DNA of 64,000 bases from Cyanobacteria bacterium FACHB-DQ100 (GTDB lineage Bacteria > Cyanobacteriota > Cyanobacteriia > Leptolyngbyales > Leptolyngbyaceae). A program made the translations under genes and the position numbers. Every line of letters starts with the position of its first letter. The stretch's first letter is position 1. The notes below the pieces were generated by a model that did not search any database, had not been told where the DNA came from, and was given only the letters and a program-made list of their open reading frames with translations. The stretch spans positions 186,001 through 250,000 of the forward strand of contig JACJNW010000039.1 in NCBI GenBank assembly GCA_014695195.1, in the 5' to 3' direction. Shown here in pieces: positions 36,302 to 45,049 of the stretch.

Positions 36302-37147
36302 ATGTTTAACGCTACAGAACTCTTAATTGATGATTTTGTTCAGAAGCTGAAGGAAGGCTACCATCGCACGTATGGCGGCTGGAAGTCTGATTATGAAGAT
36401 ATCATCGGCTGGGTTGGGTCGATGGCAATGGAAAATATCGCAAATAGCGATGCGCTTTATCACAATGTTGAACACTCGATCTTGGTGACTCTGGTGGGTC
36501 AAGAGATTTTGCGAGGTCGGCATATTCGCGATGGTGGCGTGTCGTGTGAGGACTGGCTCCACTTCATTATTTCGCTAGTTTGCCACGATATTGGCTACGT
36601 TCGGGGAGTTTGTCGGCAGGATAGACACAATCTGTATGCAACTGGACGCGATGGTGCAATGGTGGCAGTGCAGCCCGGATCGTCGGATGCGGCGATGACT
36701 CCCTATCATGTCGATCGCGCCAAACTCTTCATTGATGAGCGATTCGGTGGACACAAACTGATCAACGCCGAAATCGTTAAGCAGAATATCGAGTTAACGC
36801 GCTTTCCGGTTCCCGCTGCCGAAGATCACCAGGACACGATGAACTATCCCGGCTTGATTCGCGCCTCAGACTTGATCGGGCAATTAAGCGATCCCCGCTA
36901 TCTGAAGAAAATTAGCGCCCTCTACTACGAATTCGAGGAAACAGGGGTCAACAAAGCCTTGGGATACCGTCATCCTGGAGATTTACGCAAGAATTACCCT
37001 AAATTCTACTGGCAAGGCGTTTATCCTTACATCAAACACGCGCTGTACTATCTGTCGCTGACGCAACAAGGAAAGCAAATCATTGCGAATCTCTACTCGA
37101 ATGTGTTTGTGGTTGAACACGAACCTGCGGATGATTATTGGATGTAA
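36302..37147 (+). CDS. HD-domain metal-dependent phosphohydrolase
   Basis: A 281-residue protein with HD-superfamily metal ligands H54 and H58 in LYHNVEHSILV and H95-D96 in LVCHDIGYVRG, with a further Asp in RASDLIGQLSD. HD proteins hydrolyse phosphate esters of nucleotides. This cyanobacterial group has no assigned substrate. The protein is soluble and complete. The AI-2E-type transporter gene follows 83 bp downstream on the same strand. Confidence 0.75.
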   Translation: MFNATELLIDDFVQKLKEGYHRTYGGWKSDYEDIIGWVGSMAMENIANSDALYHNVEHSILVTLVGQEILRGRHIRDGGVSCEDWLHFIISLVCHDIGYVRGVCRQDRHNLYATGRDGAMVAVQPGSSDAAMTPYHVDRAKLFIDERFGGHKLINAEIVKQNIELTRFPVPAAEDHQDTMNYPGLIRASDLIGQLSDPRYLKKISALYYEFEETGVNKALGYRHPGDLRKNYPKFYWQGVYPYIKHALYYLSLTQQGKQIIANLYSNVFVVEHEPADDYWM

Positions 37148-37230
37148 CTTCAGGTAGAAAGCCGCGATCGCATCCCACCCATTCGCCAAATCAGGCGGCA
37201 GAATTAAAAGGTACTCGATCGCGGCTGCTC

Positions 37231-38376
37231 ATGGATCGTTTTTTCTCCCCTATTCAGCAATTTCTCATTACTTGGTTGCTGATTCTAGTCTCTGGATGGC
37301 TGACGCTCAACGCCCTCACTTATTTTGGTGAACTGATTAGCGTTCTAGTCACAGCGAGCTTGATTGCTTTTATGCTGAACTATCCGGTTTCGCGGCTGAG
37401 CCAAGTGCTACCGAGAACGATTTCGGCTGCGATCGTTTACCTATTCGCTGGCGTAATTTTTGGGGTGGTGGCGGTGACGATCGCGCCGCCAATTCTTCAG
37501 CAAGCGCAACAACTCGCAGCAAATTTGCCAAATCTGATTGCATCAGGACAAGATCAAATTTCGGAATTTCAAGCGTGGAGCCAAGCGCGGCATTTAGGCT
37601 TTGATTTGTCGTTTCTTGAGCAGCAGTTCTCCGCTCAACTGCAAGGACAGGCGCGATCGCTCGCTTCAACCGGAATTGGCTTGGTGCTGGGCACGTTTAA
37701 CTGGGTGCTGGATTTTATTTTGATCTTGGTGATCTCGTTTTACTTGGTGCTAGATGGGAAGAAGCTTTGGAACGGGATCACGGGCATTTTTTCGCAGCCG
37801 ATTCGGGAAAGTCTAACGAACTCCATGCGCGATAGTTTACAGCGATTTGCATCCGGTCAATTGCTGTTAGGGCTGTTTATGGCAGTGATGCTGTCGATCG
37901 CGTTTTGGTGGCTGCGAGTGCCGTTCTTCCTAGTGTTTGCCGTGTTTATCGGGGCGATGGAAGTGATTCCGTTTATTGGGGCGAGTTTGGGAATTGCGAT
38001 CGTTGGGATTTTGGTGGCGTTTATTGATTGGTGGTTAGCGATCGAAGTGGTCGGGGTTGCAATTGGAATTCAGCAGGTAAAAGATAATGCGATCGCGCCT
38101 CGGATTTTAGGAGAGTTAACGGGGTTCAGTCCCGTCATCATCCTCATGTCGCTGCTGGTAGGTGCTAGAGTAGCGGGATTATTGGGTGTGATTTTGGCGA
38201 TTCCTTTAACCAGCGTCGTTAAAACGACCGTCGAAATTCTCCTCAATCCTGACTTGCCGCCGCAGCGGGGCTCGATCTTCTCGGAAACGGTGGAAAATAG
38301 CATTCTGGAGCCCATGCTCTCGGTTGAGCCTGACGACGAACCGAAAGTCACAATCATCGTCAACGATTCGCGTTAA
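37231..38376 (+). CDS. AI-2E family (PerM-like) membrane transporter
   Basis: A 381-residue membrane protein with about eight hydrophobic segments in the AI-2E/PerM pattern: two N-terminal helices, a long soluble loop (about 75-155), then the C-terminal bundle with the signature VPFFLVFAVFIGAMEVIPF. The ATG at 37231 (MDRFFSPIQQ) is preferred over an upstream ATG at 37138 that overlaps the preceding gene. Family members export diverse solutes; Na+/H+ antiport has been shown for some. It is followed 19 bp later by the ABC permease gene. Confidence 0.82.
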   Translation: MDRFFSPIQQFLITWLLILVSGWLTLNALTYFGELISVLVTASLIAFMLNYPVSRLSQVLPRTISAAIVYLFAGVIFGVVAVTIAPPILQQAQQLAANLPNLIASGQDQISEFQAWSQARHLGFDLSFLEQQFSAQLQGQARSLASTGIGLVLGTFNWVLDFILILVISFYLVLDGKKLWNGITGIFSQPIRESLTNSMRDSLQRFASGQLLLGLFMAVMLSIAFWWLRVPFFLVFAVFIGAMEVIPFIGASLGIAIVGILVAFIDWWLAIEVVGVAIGIQQVKDNAIAPRILGELTGFSPVIILMSLLVGARVAGLLGVILAIPLTSVVKTTVEILLNPDLPPQRGSIFSETVENSILEPMLSVEPDDEPKVTIIVNDSR

Positions 38377-38395
38377 CCCCTATCTTCTCTGACCT

Positions 38396-39562
38396 ATGGA
38401 CTGGTGGCTGAAACTCAAAAGAAATCCGTTAGCCAAGCTTGGAGCGCTGCTGCTGCTGCTGTTCTATTTCTCGGCGATCGCTGCCGAGTTTGTTGCGCCC
38501 TATAGCCCGTGTGATACGGTGTCGATTACCAGCGGGGCTTGTAAGCCTCAAACGGATGGTGCATTGTTACCCCCGACGCAGATTTATTGGACGGATCAAA
38601 ATAATCGCTTCATTGGCCCGCACGTCTATCCAACCACGCAAGGCCCGGTAGATGTGAATACGGGCGATCGCGAATTGCGGGTCGATCGGTCGAAGCCTTC
38701 ACCGCTGAGATTTTTTGTGCAAGGTGAGCCTTACCGCTTTTTTCAAATTCGATTACCGTTACCGACCCAGGTTTCACTCAGCGATCCGAAGTTTGAAGAA
38801 ATTGAACTGTTTCCAGGGATTCCTGGCAATCTGCATTTGTTCGGCACGACTGGCGAAGGGAAATTTAATTTATTAGGGACAGATGAGCAGGCGCGGGATT
38901 TGTTTAGCCGCTTGGTGTATGGCGGTCGAATTAGTCTCAGTATCGGATTGGTGGGGATTGCGCTGTCGTTTCCGATCGGAATGTTAATCGGCGGAATTTC
39001 TGGCTACTTTGGCGGCTGGATTGATGGGGTGTTGATGCGAATTGTCGAAGTGTTGATGACGATTCCGAGCATTTATCTTTTGGTGGCACTGGCTGCGGTG
39101 TTGCCACCGGGATTATCGAGCGCTCAACGGTTTTTGCTGATTATCTTCATTACGTCGTTTATTAGCTGGGCAGGATTGGCGCGGGTGATTCGGGGGCAAG
39201 TGCTTTCGATTAAAGAGCGTGAGTTTGTGCAGGCATCGCGGGCAATGGGTGGAAAATCGCTCTACATTATTGTTCGGCATGTCCTACCGCAAACCGCAAC
39301 CTATGTGATCATTTCGGCAACGCTGCAAATTCCGAGTTTTATCATTGCGGAATCGGTTCTGAGTCTGATTGGTCTTGGAATTCAGCAGCCTGATCCGTCC
39401 TGGGGAAATATGTTGTCGTTGGCAAGCAACGCCTCAATTTTAGTGCTGCAACCCTGGTTGGTGTGGCCACCTGCTGTTTTGATTGTCTTGACGGTGCTGG
39501 CGTTTAACCTGCTTGGAGATGGATTGCGCGACGCGCTCGATCCCCGGAGTTTGCAGCGATAG
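38396..39562 (+). CDS. Dipeptide/oligopeptide-type ABC transporter permease (DppC/OppC)
   Basis: A 388-residue inner-membrane permease. One N-terminal helix (about 15-35) is followed by an extracytoplasmic region of about 140 residues, longer than in E. coli DppC, then LLGTDEQARDLFSRLVYGGRIS, five helices, and the EAA loop VQASRAMGGKSLYIIVRHVLP that contacts the ATPase. Cyanobacteria use such permeases for peptides and other solutes. The partner permease, ATPases and binding protein are not in the window. Confidence 0.87.
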   Translation: MDWWLKLKRNPLAKLGALLLLLFYFSAIAAEFVAPYSPCDTVSITSGACKPQTDGALLPPTQIYWTDQNNRFIGPHVYPTTQGPVDVNTGDRELRVDRSKPSPLRFFVQGEPYRFFQIRLPLPTQVSLSDPKFEEIELFPGIPGNLHLFGTTGEGKFNLLGTDEQARDLFSRLVYGGRISLSIGLVGIALSFPIGMLIGGISGYFGGWIDGVLMRIVEVLMTIPSIYLLVALAAVLPPGLSSAQRFLLIIFITSFISWAGLARVIRGQVLSIKEREFVQASRAMGGKSLYIIVRHVLPQTATYVIISATLQIPSFIIAESVLSLIGLGIQQPDPSWGNMLSLASNASILVLQPWLVWPPAVLIVLTVLAFNLLGDGLRDALDPRSLQR

Positions 39563-39583
39563 TTCCAAGGCGCGATCGCGCTT

Positions 39584-39919
39584 CTAGTGTCGGGGTGCGT
39601 ACATCATCACCAACACACCCATGAGCGCGATAGCGCCTCCGAGCCAATCGTAATAATCGGGACGAACGCGATCGACGATCCAGCCCCAAGCGATCGACAA
39701 CACAATAAACACGCCCCCATAAGCTGCATAAGCTCTGCCAAAATTGACGGGCTGCAAGGTTGGTACAACTCCGTAGATCGCTAAGATAAGCATTCCAACC
39801 GCTGCAAACCAAACGCTTTTTCCTTCACGCACCCAGAGCCAAAATAGATAGCCGCCCCCGATTTCACACAATCCAGCTAAGACGAAAAACAATAGAGACT
39901 GAAGCATCGGTTTAAACAT
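39584..39919 (-). CDS. YnfA family (UPF0060) membrane protein
   Basis: A 111-residue protein with four hydrophobic helices and the YnfA hallmarks [18 protein letters not shown] and [14 protein letters not shown]. The family belongs to the small multidrug-resistance-like superfamily of transporters. Complete and single; convergent with the ABC permease (21-bp gap). Confidence 0.88.
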   Translation of the reverse strand: MFKPMLQSLLFFVLAGLCEIGGGYLFWLWVREGKSVWFAAVGMLILAIYGVVPTLQPVNFGRAYAAYGGVFIVLSIAWGWIVDRVRPDYYDWLGGAIALMGVLVMMYAPRH

Positions 39920-39991
39920 GCAGATTCTTTTCAGTATTGCTCAGGATGCGGTGTTGTAAGTTGAGTTTAAGTGTTTGTTCTCGGTGTGCTA

Positions 39992-40819
39992 ATGGATCGA
40001 TCGAATAAAAAACAACACACAACTGAGGCTCATAAAGCAAAAAAGCTCAGTTCAAAAGTTTATGAAACCGAACTTAGCAAGTTACAAGCCGAACTGGTGA
40101 AGATGCAGTATTGGATCAAGCACACCGGATATCGGCTGGTGATTATCTTTGAAGGGCGCGATGCGGCGGGTAAAGGGGGCACGATCAAACGCATTTCCGA
40201 TCCGATGAATCCGCGTGGGTGTCGAGTGGTGGCGTTAGGAACGCCGTCCGATCGCGAAAAAACCCAATGGTATTTCCAGCGCTATGTAGAGCATTTACCG
40301 TCAGCAGGTGAGATTGTGCTATTTGATCGCAGTTGGTACAACCGCGCTGGGGTCGAGCACATCATGGGTTTTTGTACCGAAGTGCAGTATCAAGAGTTTA
40401 TGCACTCCTGCCCAGAGTTTGAGCGAATGCTGGTGCGATCGGGGATTATGCTGCTGAAATACTGGTTTTCGGTGAGCGATGAGGAGCAAGAGCGGCGATT
40501 TCAATCGCGGGCAATTGATCCGATGCGGCGATGGAAATTGAGTCCGATGGATTTGGAGTCTCGCGATCGCTGGGTGGAATTTTCCAAAGCAAAAGATACA
40601 ATGCTTGCTCACACAAATATTCCTGAAGCGCCCTGGTTCACGGTCGAAGCGGATGATAAAAAACGTGCTCGTCTCAACTGTATCAGTCATATTTTGAGCA
40701 AAGTTCCGTATACCGATATGACTCCTGAACCGATCGAGCTAACGCCGCGTCAGGCTGCTCCCGATGATTATGTTCGTCCCCCGATCAATGAACAATTCTT
40801 TGTGCCCTCGATTTATTGA
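39992..40819 (+). CDS. ppk2: Polyphosphate kinase 2 (PPK2)
   Basis: A 275-residue PPK2 that interconverts polyphosphate and nucleoside di- or triphosphates. Walker A is IIFEGRDAAGKGGTIKR, Walker B is EIVLFDRSWYNRAGVE, and the lid arginine region is LKYWFSVSDEEQERRF. The length fits class I (single-domain) enzymes. The ATG at 39992 is preferred to GTG 39971. The stop lies 5 bp from the convergent Uma2 stop. Confidence 0.92.
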   Translation: MDRSNKKQHTTEAHKAKKLSSKVYETELSKLQAELVKMQYWIKHTGYRLVIIFEGRDAAGKGGTIKRISDPMNPRGCRVVALGTPSDREKTQWYFQRYVEHLPSAGEIVLFDRSWYNRAGVEHIMGFCTEVQYQEFMHSCPEFERMLVRSGIMLLKYWFSVSDEEQERRFQSRAIDPMRRWKLSPMDLESRDRWVEFSKAKDTMLAHTNIPEAPWFTVEADDKKRARLNCISHILSKVPYTDMTPEPIELTPRQAAPDDYVRPPINEQFFVPSIY

Positions 40820-40824
40820 CGCAG

Positions 40825-41385
40825 CTACAACAGAATTTTCAGCGCTAAAGAAAGTCCTGGAACGACATCTTCACCGCTTAAAGTTGCAGATTCAGGATAT
40901 TGCGTGATTGAACCATCGGCGCGATAGACAAAAGGGGTTTTGTTTTTACAATCAATTAGCCATCCTAAGCGCACCCCATTCTCGATGTACTCCTGCATTT
41001 TGGCTTTTAACGCTTCGAGGGAGTCGGATTTCGATCGAATTTCAATCACAAAATCAGGTGCGATCGCGATAAATTTGTCTTCTTGCTGTTTCCAATTTTG
41101 AGGTAATCGACCCTTCGCGACAAATGCCGCACCTGGAGAGCGGATTGCTGTATTTGCCAATCGAAATCCAGTGCTAGAACTGAAAACGTTTCCTAATTCT
41201 TGTCCATGAACGTGAACGTAGAGAAAGCTAATCGCAGACGCTTCTCGATCTCCTGAAATTCCCCCAACCGGTGGCATCGTGACTAAACTCCCATCTGCGT
41301 TACGTTCAAATCGCAGTTCAGGATTTTTGGAACTCATTTGCATTAGTTCTTCATCGGTAATCTCAGTAAAGGCAGGATGTACCAT
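40825..41385 (-). CDS. Uma2-family PD-(D/E)XK endonuclease
   Basis: A 186-residue Uma2 protein from the ATG at 41385 (MVHPAFTEITDEELM). The fold residues are visible: the strand with an acidic residue near SPGAAFVAKGRLPQNW, then FIAIAPDFVIEIRSKSDSL, which normally reads V-E-V-x-S-x-x-D. In this copy the usual 'P-D' before the nuclease strand (normally SPDAAFV) is changed to P-G, so the first metal ligand may be lost. Uma2 genes are numerous in cyanobacteria with unknown targets. The frame continues upstream to 41511 but would overlap folK. Confidence 0.78.
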   Translation of the reverse strand: MVHPAFTEITDEELMQMSSKNPELRFERNADGSLVTMPPVGGISGDREASAISFLYVHVHGQELGNVFSSSTGFRLANTAIRSPGAAFVAKGRLPQNWKQQEDKFIAIAPDFVIEIRSKSDSLEALKAKMQEYIENGVRLGWLIDCKNKTPFVYRADGSITQYPESATLSGEDVVPGLSLALKILL

Positions 41386-41447
41386 TAGCTTGTCCAGAAT
41401 GCAGCGATACTCTTGACTATAACAGGGAAGTTTTGGATTATCGTCTG

Positions 41448-41918
41448 ATGAAATATGCGATCGCGCTCGGTAGCAATTTGGGAGATTCACGCTCGATTCT
41501 AGAATCTGCATTAAGTCGATTAGAGGGTGTGATTGCGCGATCGTCTTGGTATCAAACCAAAGCAGTGACGCTTCCCAACAGTCCGTCCCAGCCCGATTAT
41601 CTCAATGGCTGTGCGATTCTTGAAACTGACTTAGAACCCCTAGAACTGCTCGCAAAGCTTCAGCACATTGAAAGCGAATTTGGGCGGATTCGGCAGCAGA
41701 AATGGGATGCTCGTACCCTTGACTTAGATATCCTTCTATTTGAAGATGGAATCTTTCAAACGCAAATGCTAAATATTCCGCATCCGCGTATGAGCGATCG
41801 GGCCTTTGTGCTGGTGCCTTTGGCTGAAATTGCTCCGGATTGGCAGCATCCAGTGTTGAATCGATCGATCTTGGAACTAGCGCGATCGATTGATGCGTCT
41901 GATGTGCGAAAGCTCTAA
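41448..41918 (+). CDS. folK: HPPK, 6-hydroxymethyl-dihydropterin pyrophosphokinase FolK
   Basis: A 156-residue enzyme of folate synthesis that pyrophosphorylates hydroxymethyl-dihydropterin. It begins MKYAIALGSNLGDSR and has FGRIRQQKWDARTLDLDIL with the metal-binding D-x-D pair and IPHPRMSDRAFVLVPLAEI near the end. ATG 41448 is the family start; TTG 41433 would add five residues. The next pathway enzyme, folP, is far away at the right edge. Confidence 0.93.
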   Translation: MKYAIALGSNLGDSRSILESALSRLEGVIARSSWYQTKAVTLPNSPSQPDYLNGCAILETDLEPLELLAKLQHIESEFGRIRQQKWDARTLDLDILLFEDGIFQTQMLNIPHPRMSDRAFVLVPLAEIAPDWQHPVLNRSILELARSIDASDVRKL

Positions 41919-41939
41919 ATCCTTCACCTCGTTAAGTTT

Positions 41940-42494
41940 ATGTCCTTCGGATCAGAACCTCCTCAACTCCTAAAGCAGCGCCTTTTGTACAAAGGACGCA
42001 AGTTTAACTTTGAAGTCAACAGTTTACGATTGCCGAATAAATCAGAGGGCGATTGGGAATGTATTCGTCATCCGGGCGGTGCATTGGTAATCCCAGTGAC
42101 GACTGACGGCAAGCTTGTGCTGGTGCGGCAGTATCGATTTGCGGCAAAGGGACGATTGTATGAGTTTCCGGCAGGCACTGTTGAACCGGGAGAAGATCCG
42201 CTCGAAACGGTGCAGCGCGAGGTTCAGGAAGAAACAGGCTACACCTCGGAAAATTGGAAGAAGCTTGGACAATTCTTTTTAGCTCCGGGCTATTCGGATG
42301 AGATTATCTATGCGTTTTTGGCGACAGAAGCCACTGTGGTCGAGAATCCGCCTGCTCAAGATGAGGATGAAGACATGGAAACAGTGTTAATGACACCGCA
42401 GGAAGTCGAGAGTGCGATCTACGCTGGAGATATCGCGGATTCTAAGTCGATTTCTAGCTTCTTATTAGCGCGATCGTTGTTACTCGGTTCGTAG
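41940..42494 (+). CDS. Nudix hydrolase, ADP-ribose pyrophosphatase type
   Basis: A 184-residue Nudix protein. The Nudix box begins at G79 (GTVEPGEDPLETVQREV, then QEETGY) and keeps the REVQEE metal-binding core. The preceding strand KLVLVRQYRFAAKGRLYEFPAG is characteristic of ADP-ribose pyrophosphatases, which clear free ADP-ribose. It follows folK by 21 bp and precedes the photolyase gene by 3 bp, so folK-nudix-phr is probably an operon. Confidence 0.87.
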   Translation: MSFGSEPPQLLKQRLLYKGRKFNFEVNSLRLPNKSEGDWECIRHPGGALVIPVTTDGKLVLVRQYRFAAKGRLYEFPAGTVEPGEDPLETVQREVQEETGYTSENWKKLGQFFLAPGYSDEIIYAFLATEATVVENPPAQDEDEDMETVLMTPQEVESAIYAGDIADSKSISSFLLARSLLLGS

Positions 42495-42497
42495 GTT

Positions 42498-43934
42498 ATG
42501 TCTGATTTGATTTTGTTTTGGCATCGTCGGGATCTTCGGGCTTCAGATAATTTGGGGCTGTCCAAGGCAAGAGAACGATCGCCAAAAGTCGTGGGCGTGT
42601 TTTGCCTTGATCCGTTGATTCTCGATCGCGATGATGTTGCGCCTGCCCGGGTGAAGTATCTGATCGGCAGTCTGGAATCTTTGCAGGAGCGGTATGCGGC
42701 GGCAGGGAGTGAATTACTGATTATCCAGGCTGATCCGAAGGAAGGGATTCCGAAACTGGCACGATCGCTGAATGCTAAAGCGGTGTTTTTGAATCAGGAT
42801 GTCGAGCCGTATGGACGCGATCGCGATCAGGCAGTGGTCACTGCGCTGAATGAAAGTGGAATCGAAGTGCAGCGATTTTGGGATCAACTGCTCCATTCAC
42901 CGGAAGACATCAAATCAGGAACAGGTTCGCCTTATACGGTTTATTCCCCGTTTTGGAAGAATTGGAGTAGTCGATCGAAAGCGTCTCCCGTTGCAGATTT
43001 GGCAGGGGCAGAAGGATTGACCGATGCCGAGCGGGAACAAGCAGCAGGGATCATTCCGCTTCCAACAGTAAAAGAACTGGGCTATGTCTGGGACAATCCC
43101 TTGATGCTTGATCCCGGCGAGAAGGCGGCAAAGGAGCGATTAGAAGAGTTCTGTGCTTCGGCGATCTATCAATATCAGGAACAGCGAAATTTTCCGGCTC
43201 AGCCTGGGACTTCGCTTTTAAGTGCGGCGCTCAAGTTTGGAGTGATTGGAGTCCGGACGGTTTGGGCGGCGACCGTGGAAGCGGCAGATCACAAGGGCGA
43301 AACCGATGATATTCGAGTTTGGCGGCAGGAGATTGCTTGGCGCGAGTTTTATCAACACGCAATGTATCATTTCCCTGAATTAGCCGAGGGTGCTTATCGT
43401 CCGGTGCTGAAGACGTTTCCCTGGGACAATAACGAAAAGTATTTTCAGGCTTGGTGCGAAGGGCGGACGGGATATCCGATTATCGATGCGGCGATACGGC
43501 AGATGAATGAAACCGCTTGGATGCACAATCGCTGTCGAATGATTACGGCAAGCTTTCTCACAAAAGATTTGTTCGTGGACTATCGCTTGGGTGAGAAGTA
43601 TTTTATGCAGCGGTTGTATGATGGCGATTTGTCGTCGAATAACGGCGGGTGGCAGTGGAGTACATCGAGCGGCATGGATCCAAAACCGTTGAGAATCTTT
43701 AATCCGGCGAGTCAAGCGAAAAAGTTTGATGCGGAGGCGGAGTATATTCGCGAATGGTTGCCAGAGTTGCGGAGCGTTGACACTGAGAATTTGCTTTCGG
43801 GCAAGATTTCGCCGGAGGAGCGCGATCGAGCCGGATATCCCAGACCGATCATTGACCACAATGTTCAACAGCGCAAATTTAAGGAGCGGTTTGCCGCGCA
43901 GAAGGCAGCGACCGGAGATGGCGGCGGGGATTAG
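42498..43934 (+). CDS. phr: Deoxyribodipyrimidine photolyase (class I CPD)
   Basis: A 478-residue DNA photolyase that repairs UV-made cyclobutane dimers with light. The N-terminal antenna domain starts with LILFWHRRDLRASDN. The FAD domain shows WRQEIAWREFYQHAM, GRTGYPIIDAAIRQMNETAWMHNR (spread over residues 329-352) and FLTKDLFVDYRLGEKYF. Length and sequence match cyanobacterial 8-HDF-type enzymes. The last 38 codons (43821-43934) are duplicated as a fragment at 44805-44920, and a palindromic element begins 2 bp after the stop codon. Confidence 0.94.
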   Translation: MSDLILFWHRRDLRASDNLGLSKARERSPKVVGVFCLDPLILDRDDVAPARVKYLIGSLESLQERYAAAGSELLIIQADPKEGIPKLARSLNAKAVFLNQDVEPYGRDRDQAVVTALNESGIEVQRFWDQLLHSPEDIKSGTGSPYTVYSPFWKNWSSRSKASPVADLAGAEGLTDAEREQAAGIIPLPTVKELGYVWDNPLMLDPGEKAAKERLEEFCASAIYQYQEQRNFPAQPGTSLLSAALKFGVIGVRTVWAATVEAADHKGETDDIRVWRQEIAWREFYQHAMYHFPELAEGAYRPVLKTFPWDNNEKYFQAWCEGRTGYPIIDAAIRQMNETAWMHNRCRMITASFLTKDLFVDYRLGEKYFMQRLYDGDLSSNNGGWQWSTSSGMDPKPLRIFNPASQAKKFDAEAEYIREWLPELRSVDTENLLSGKISPEERDRAGYPRPIIDHNVQQRKFKERFAAQKAATGDGGGD

Positions 43935-43935
43935 T

Positions 43936-44069
43936 AGACCTCTTACATGAATTGTCGATGCCCTCACCCTAACCCTCTCCCCAGGGAGAGGGAACAAGAA
44001 TTCTAGCTCCCTTCTCCCCCAGGGAGAAGGGTTGGGGATGAGGGCTGTCTGGATTCATGCAAGAGATCT
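43936..44069. repeat. 134-bp palindromic MITE-like element
   Basis: Terminal inverted repeats AGACCTCTTACATGAAT (43936-43952) and, inverted, AGATCTCTTGCATGAAT (44053-44069) match at 15 of 17 positions. Inside are two hairpin-forming arms: CCCTCACCCTAACCC with its mirrored GGGTTGGGGATGAGGG, plus CTCCCCAGGGAG and TTCTCCCCCAGGGAGAA. This CCCTCACCCTAACCC-type sequence recurs as a dispersed palindrome in many bacterial genomes. No reading frame. It starts exactly where the photolyase 3'-end duplication stops. Confidence 0.7.
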
Positions 44070-44087
44070 TGCGAGTGTTCAGCAGAA

Positions 44088-44690
44088 TCAAGCATTCAGA
44101 ATTTGATTGAGAGTCAAGGTTAATTCGGGAAAGGTACGAGAGAGAATACGATCGTCCTCTTTAAACGCCGTGGATTGGTAAACGCCTGACTCATCTAATA
44201 AATAAACAAAAACCGTCGGCGTTTTGGGGTTGCCTAAGTAAGTTCTGCTGCCGATCGCTAGATAATCAACGATCCAATACTCAGAAATTCCCATTCGTTG
44301 ATATTCATCGAGTTTATCGATGTAATCGTCTTCCCAATTGGTTGAAACCACTTCTACGGCTAATTGAATCGGTTCTTGTAAAGCGGCATAGGCAAGCCGA
44401 TTCGATCGCCACAACGCTAAATCAACAACGCTTACATCTGGATTGCGCCCATGCTCTTTGCCTGCTTGCGTTTGTGTGGCTAAAACAATCCGATCTGAAA
44501 CTTTGTAGTTTAACTGACGGAGTTTTACTTCATCTTTCATTGCATCAGCAATAAAATCGGCGATGTCCTCGTGTTGTCTTGTGGCTAAAATTCTCACGAT
44601 TTCCCCATCAACGAGTTCATAGCGCCCATCTTCGGGATATTGCTCAAGAAACTGATCAAAGGAAAGCTCTTGTTTGGCAGCGATCGTCAT
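44088..44690 (-). CDS. Uma2-family PD-(D/E)XK endonuclease
   Basis: A 200-residue Uma2 protein from the ATG at 44690 (MTIAAKQELSFDQF). Catalytic features are intact: GRNPDVSVVDLALW (P-D), then IQLAVEVVSTNWEDDYIDKLDEY (E-V-V-S-x-x-W-x-x-D), and GISEYWIVDYLA. It lies inside the segment bracketed by the photolyase 3' end and its duplicate, beside the palindromic element, so it was probably carried in with that segment. Target and role are unknown. Confidence 0.82.
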   Translation of the reverse strand: MTIAAKQELSFDQFLEQYPEDGRYELVDGEIVRILATRQHEDIADFIADAMKDEVKLRQLNYKVSDRIVLATQTQAGKEHGRNPDVSVVDLALWRSNRLAYAALQEPIQLAVEVVSTNWEDDYIDKLDEYQRMGISEYWIVDYLAIGSRTYLGNPKTPTVFVYLLDESGVYQSTAFKEDDRILSRTFPELTLTLNQILNA

Positions 44691-44804
44691 TGCGATACGT
44701 CCTCCTGTTTCCAATGCTCTCAATCTGTAGATTTCAGACGACTGGTAGACCTCGATTCTAGATCAAGCTGAACTTAACCCTATCAAGGTTTCCTACGACT
44801 TGAG

Positions 44805-44920
44805 GCGCGATCGAGCCGGATATCCCAGACCGATCATTGATCACAACGTTCAACAGCGCGAATTCAAGGAGCGATTTGCCGCGCAGAAGGCAGCAACCGG
44901 AGATGGCGGCGGGGATTAGT
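44805..44920 (+). pseudogene. Duplicated 3' end of the photolyase gene
   Basis: 116 bases matching 43820-43935 with six differences. It preserves the last 38 codons including the TAG stop, but has no upstream coding sequence or start. Five of the six differences are third-position synonymous changes and one changes Lys to Glu, so the copies diverged while both were coding, not after the fragment was cut off. The simplest reading is the 3' end of a formerly complete or foreign photolyase allele left behind by an integration or recombination event. Confidence 0.85.
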
Positions 44921-45049
44921 GATCGTTATTGTGCTGAATCAGATGGTCTAACAAGCGATCGAGCTAAAGTGGGCGGCGGTAAATAACCCTGAAACGGCAC
45001 GAGCCTTATCCCGTCCGCTCCACTGTGTTGCTAATCGGCTCTCTACAGA

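Noticed and set aside
44805-44920. A second photolyase gene
   Set aside because: Only the last 38 codons are present, with no start and unrelated sequence upstream.
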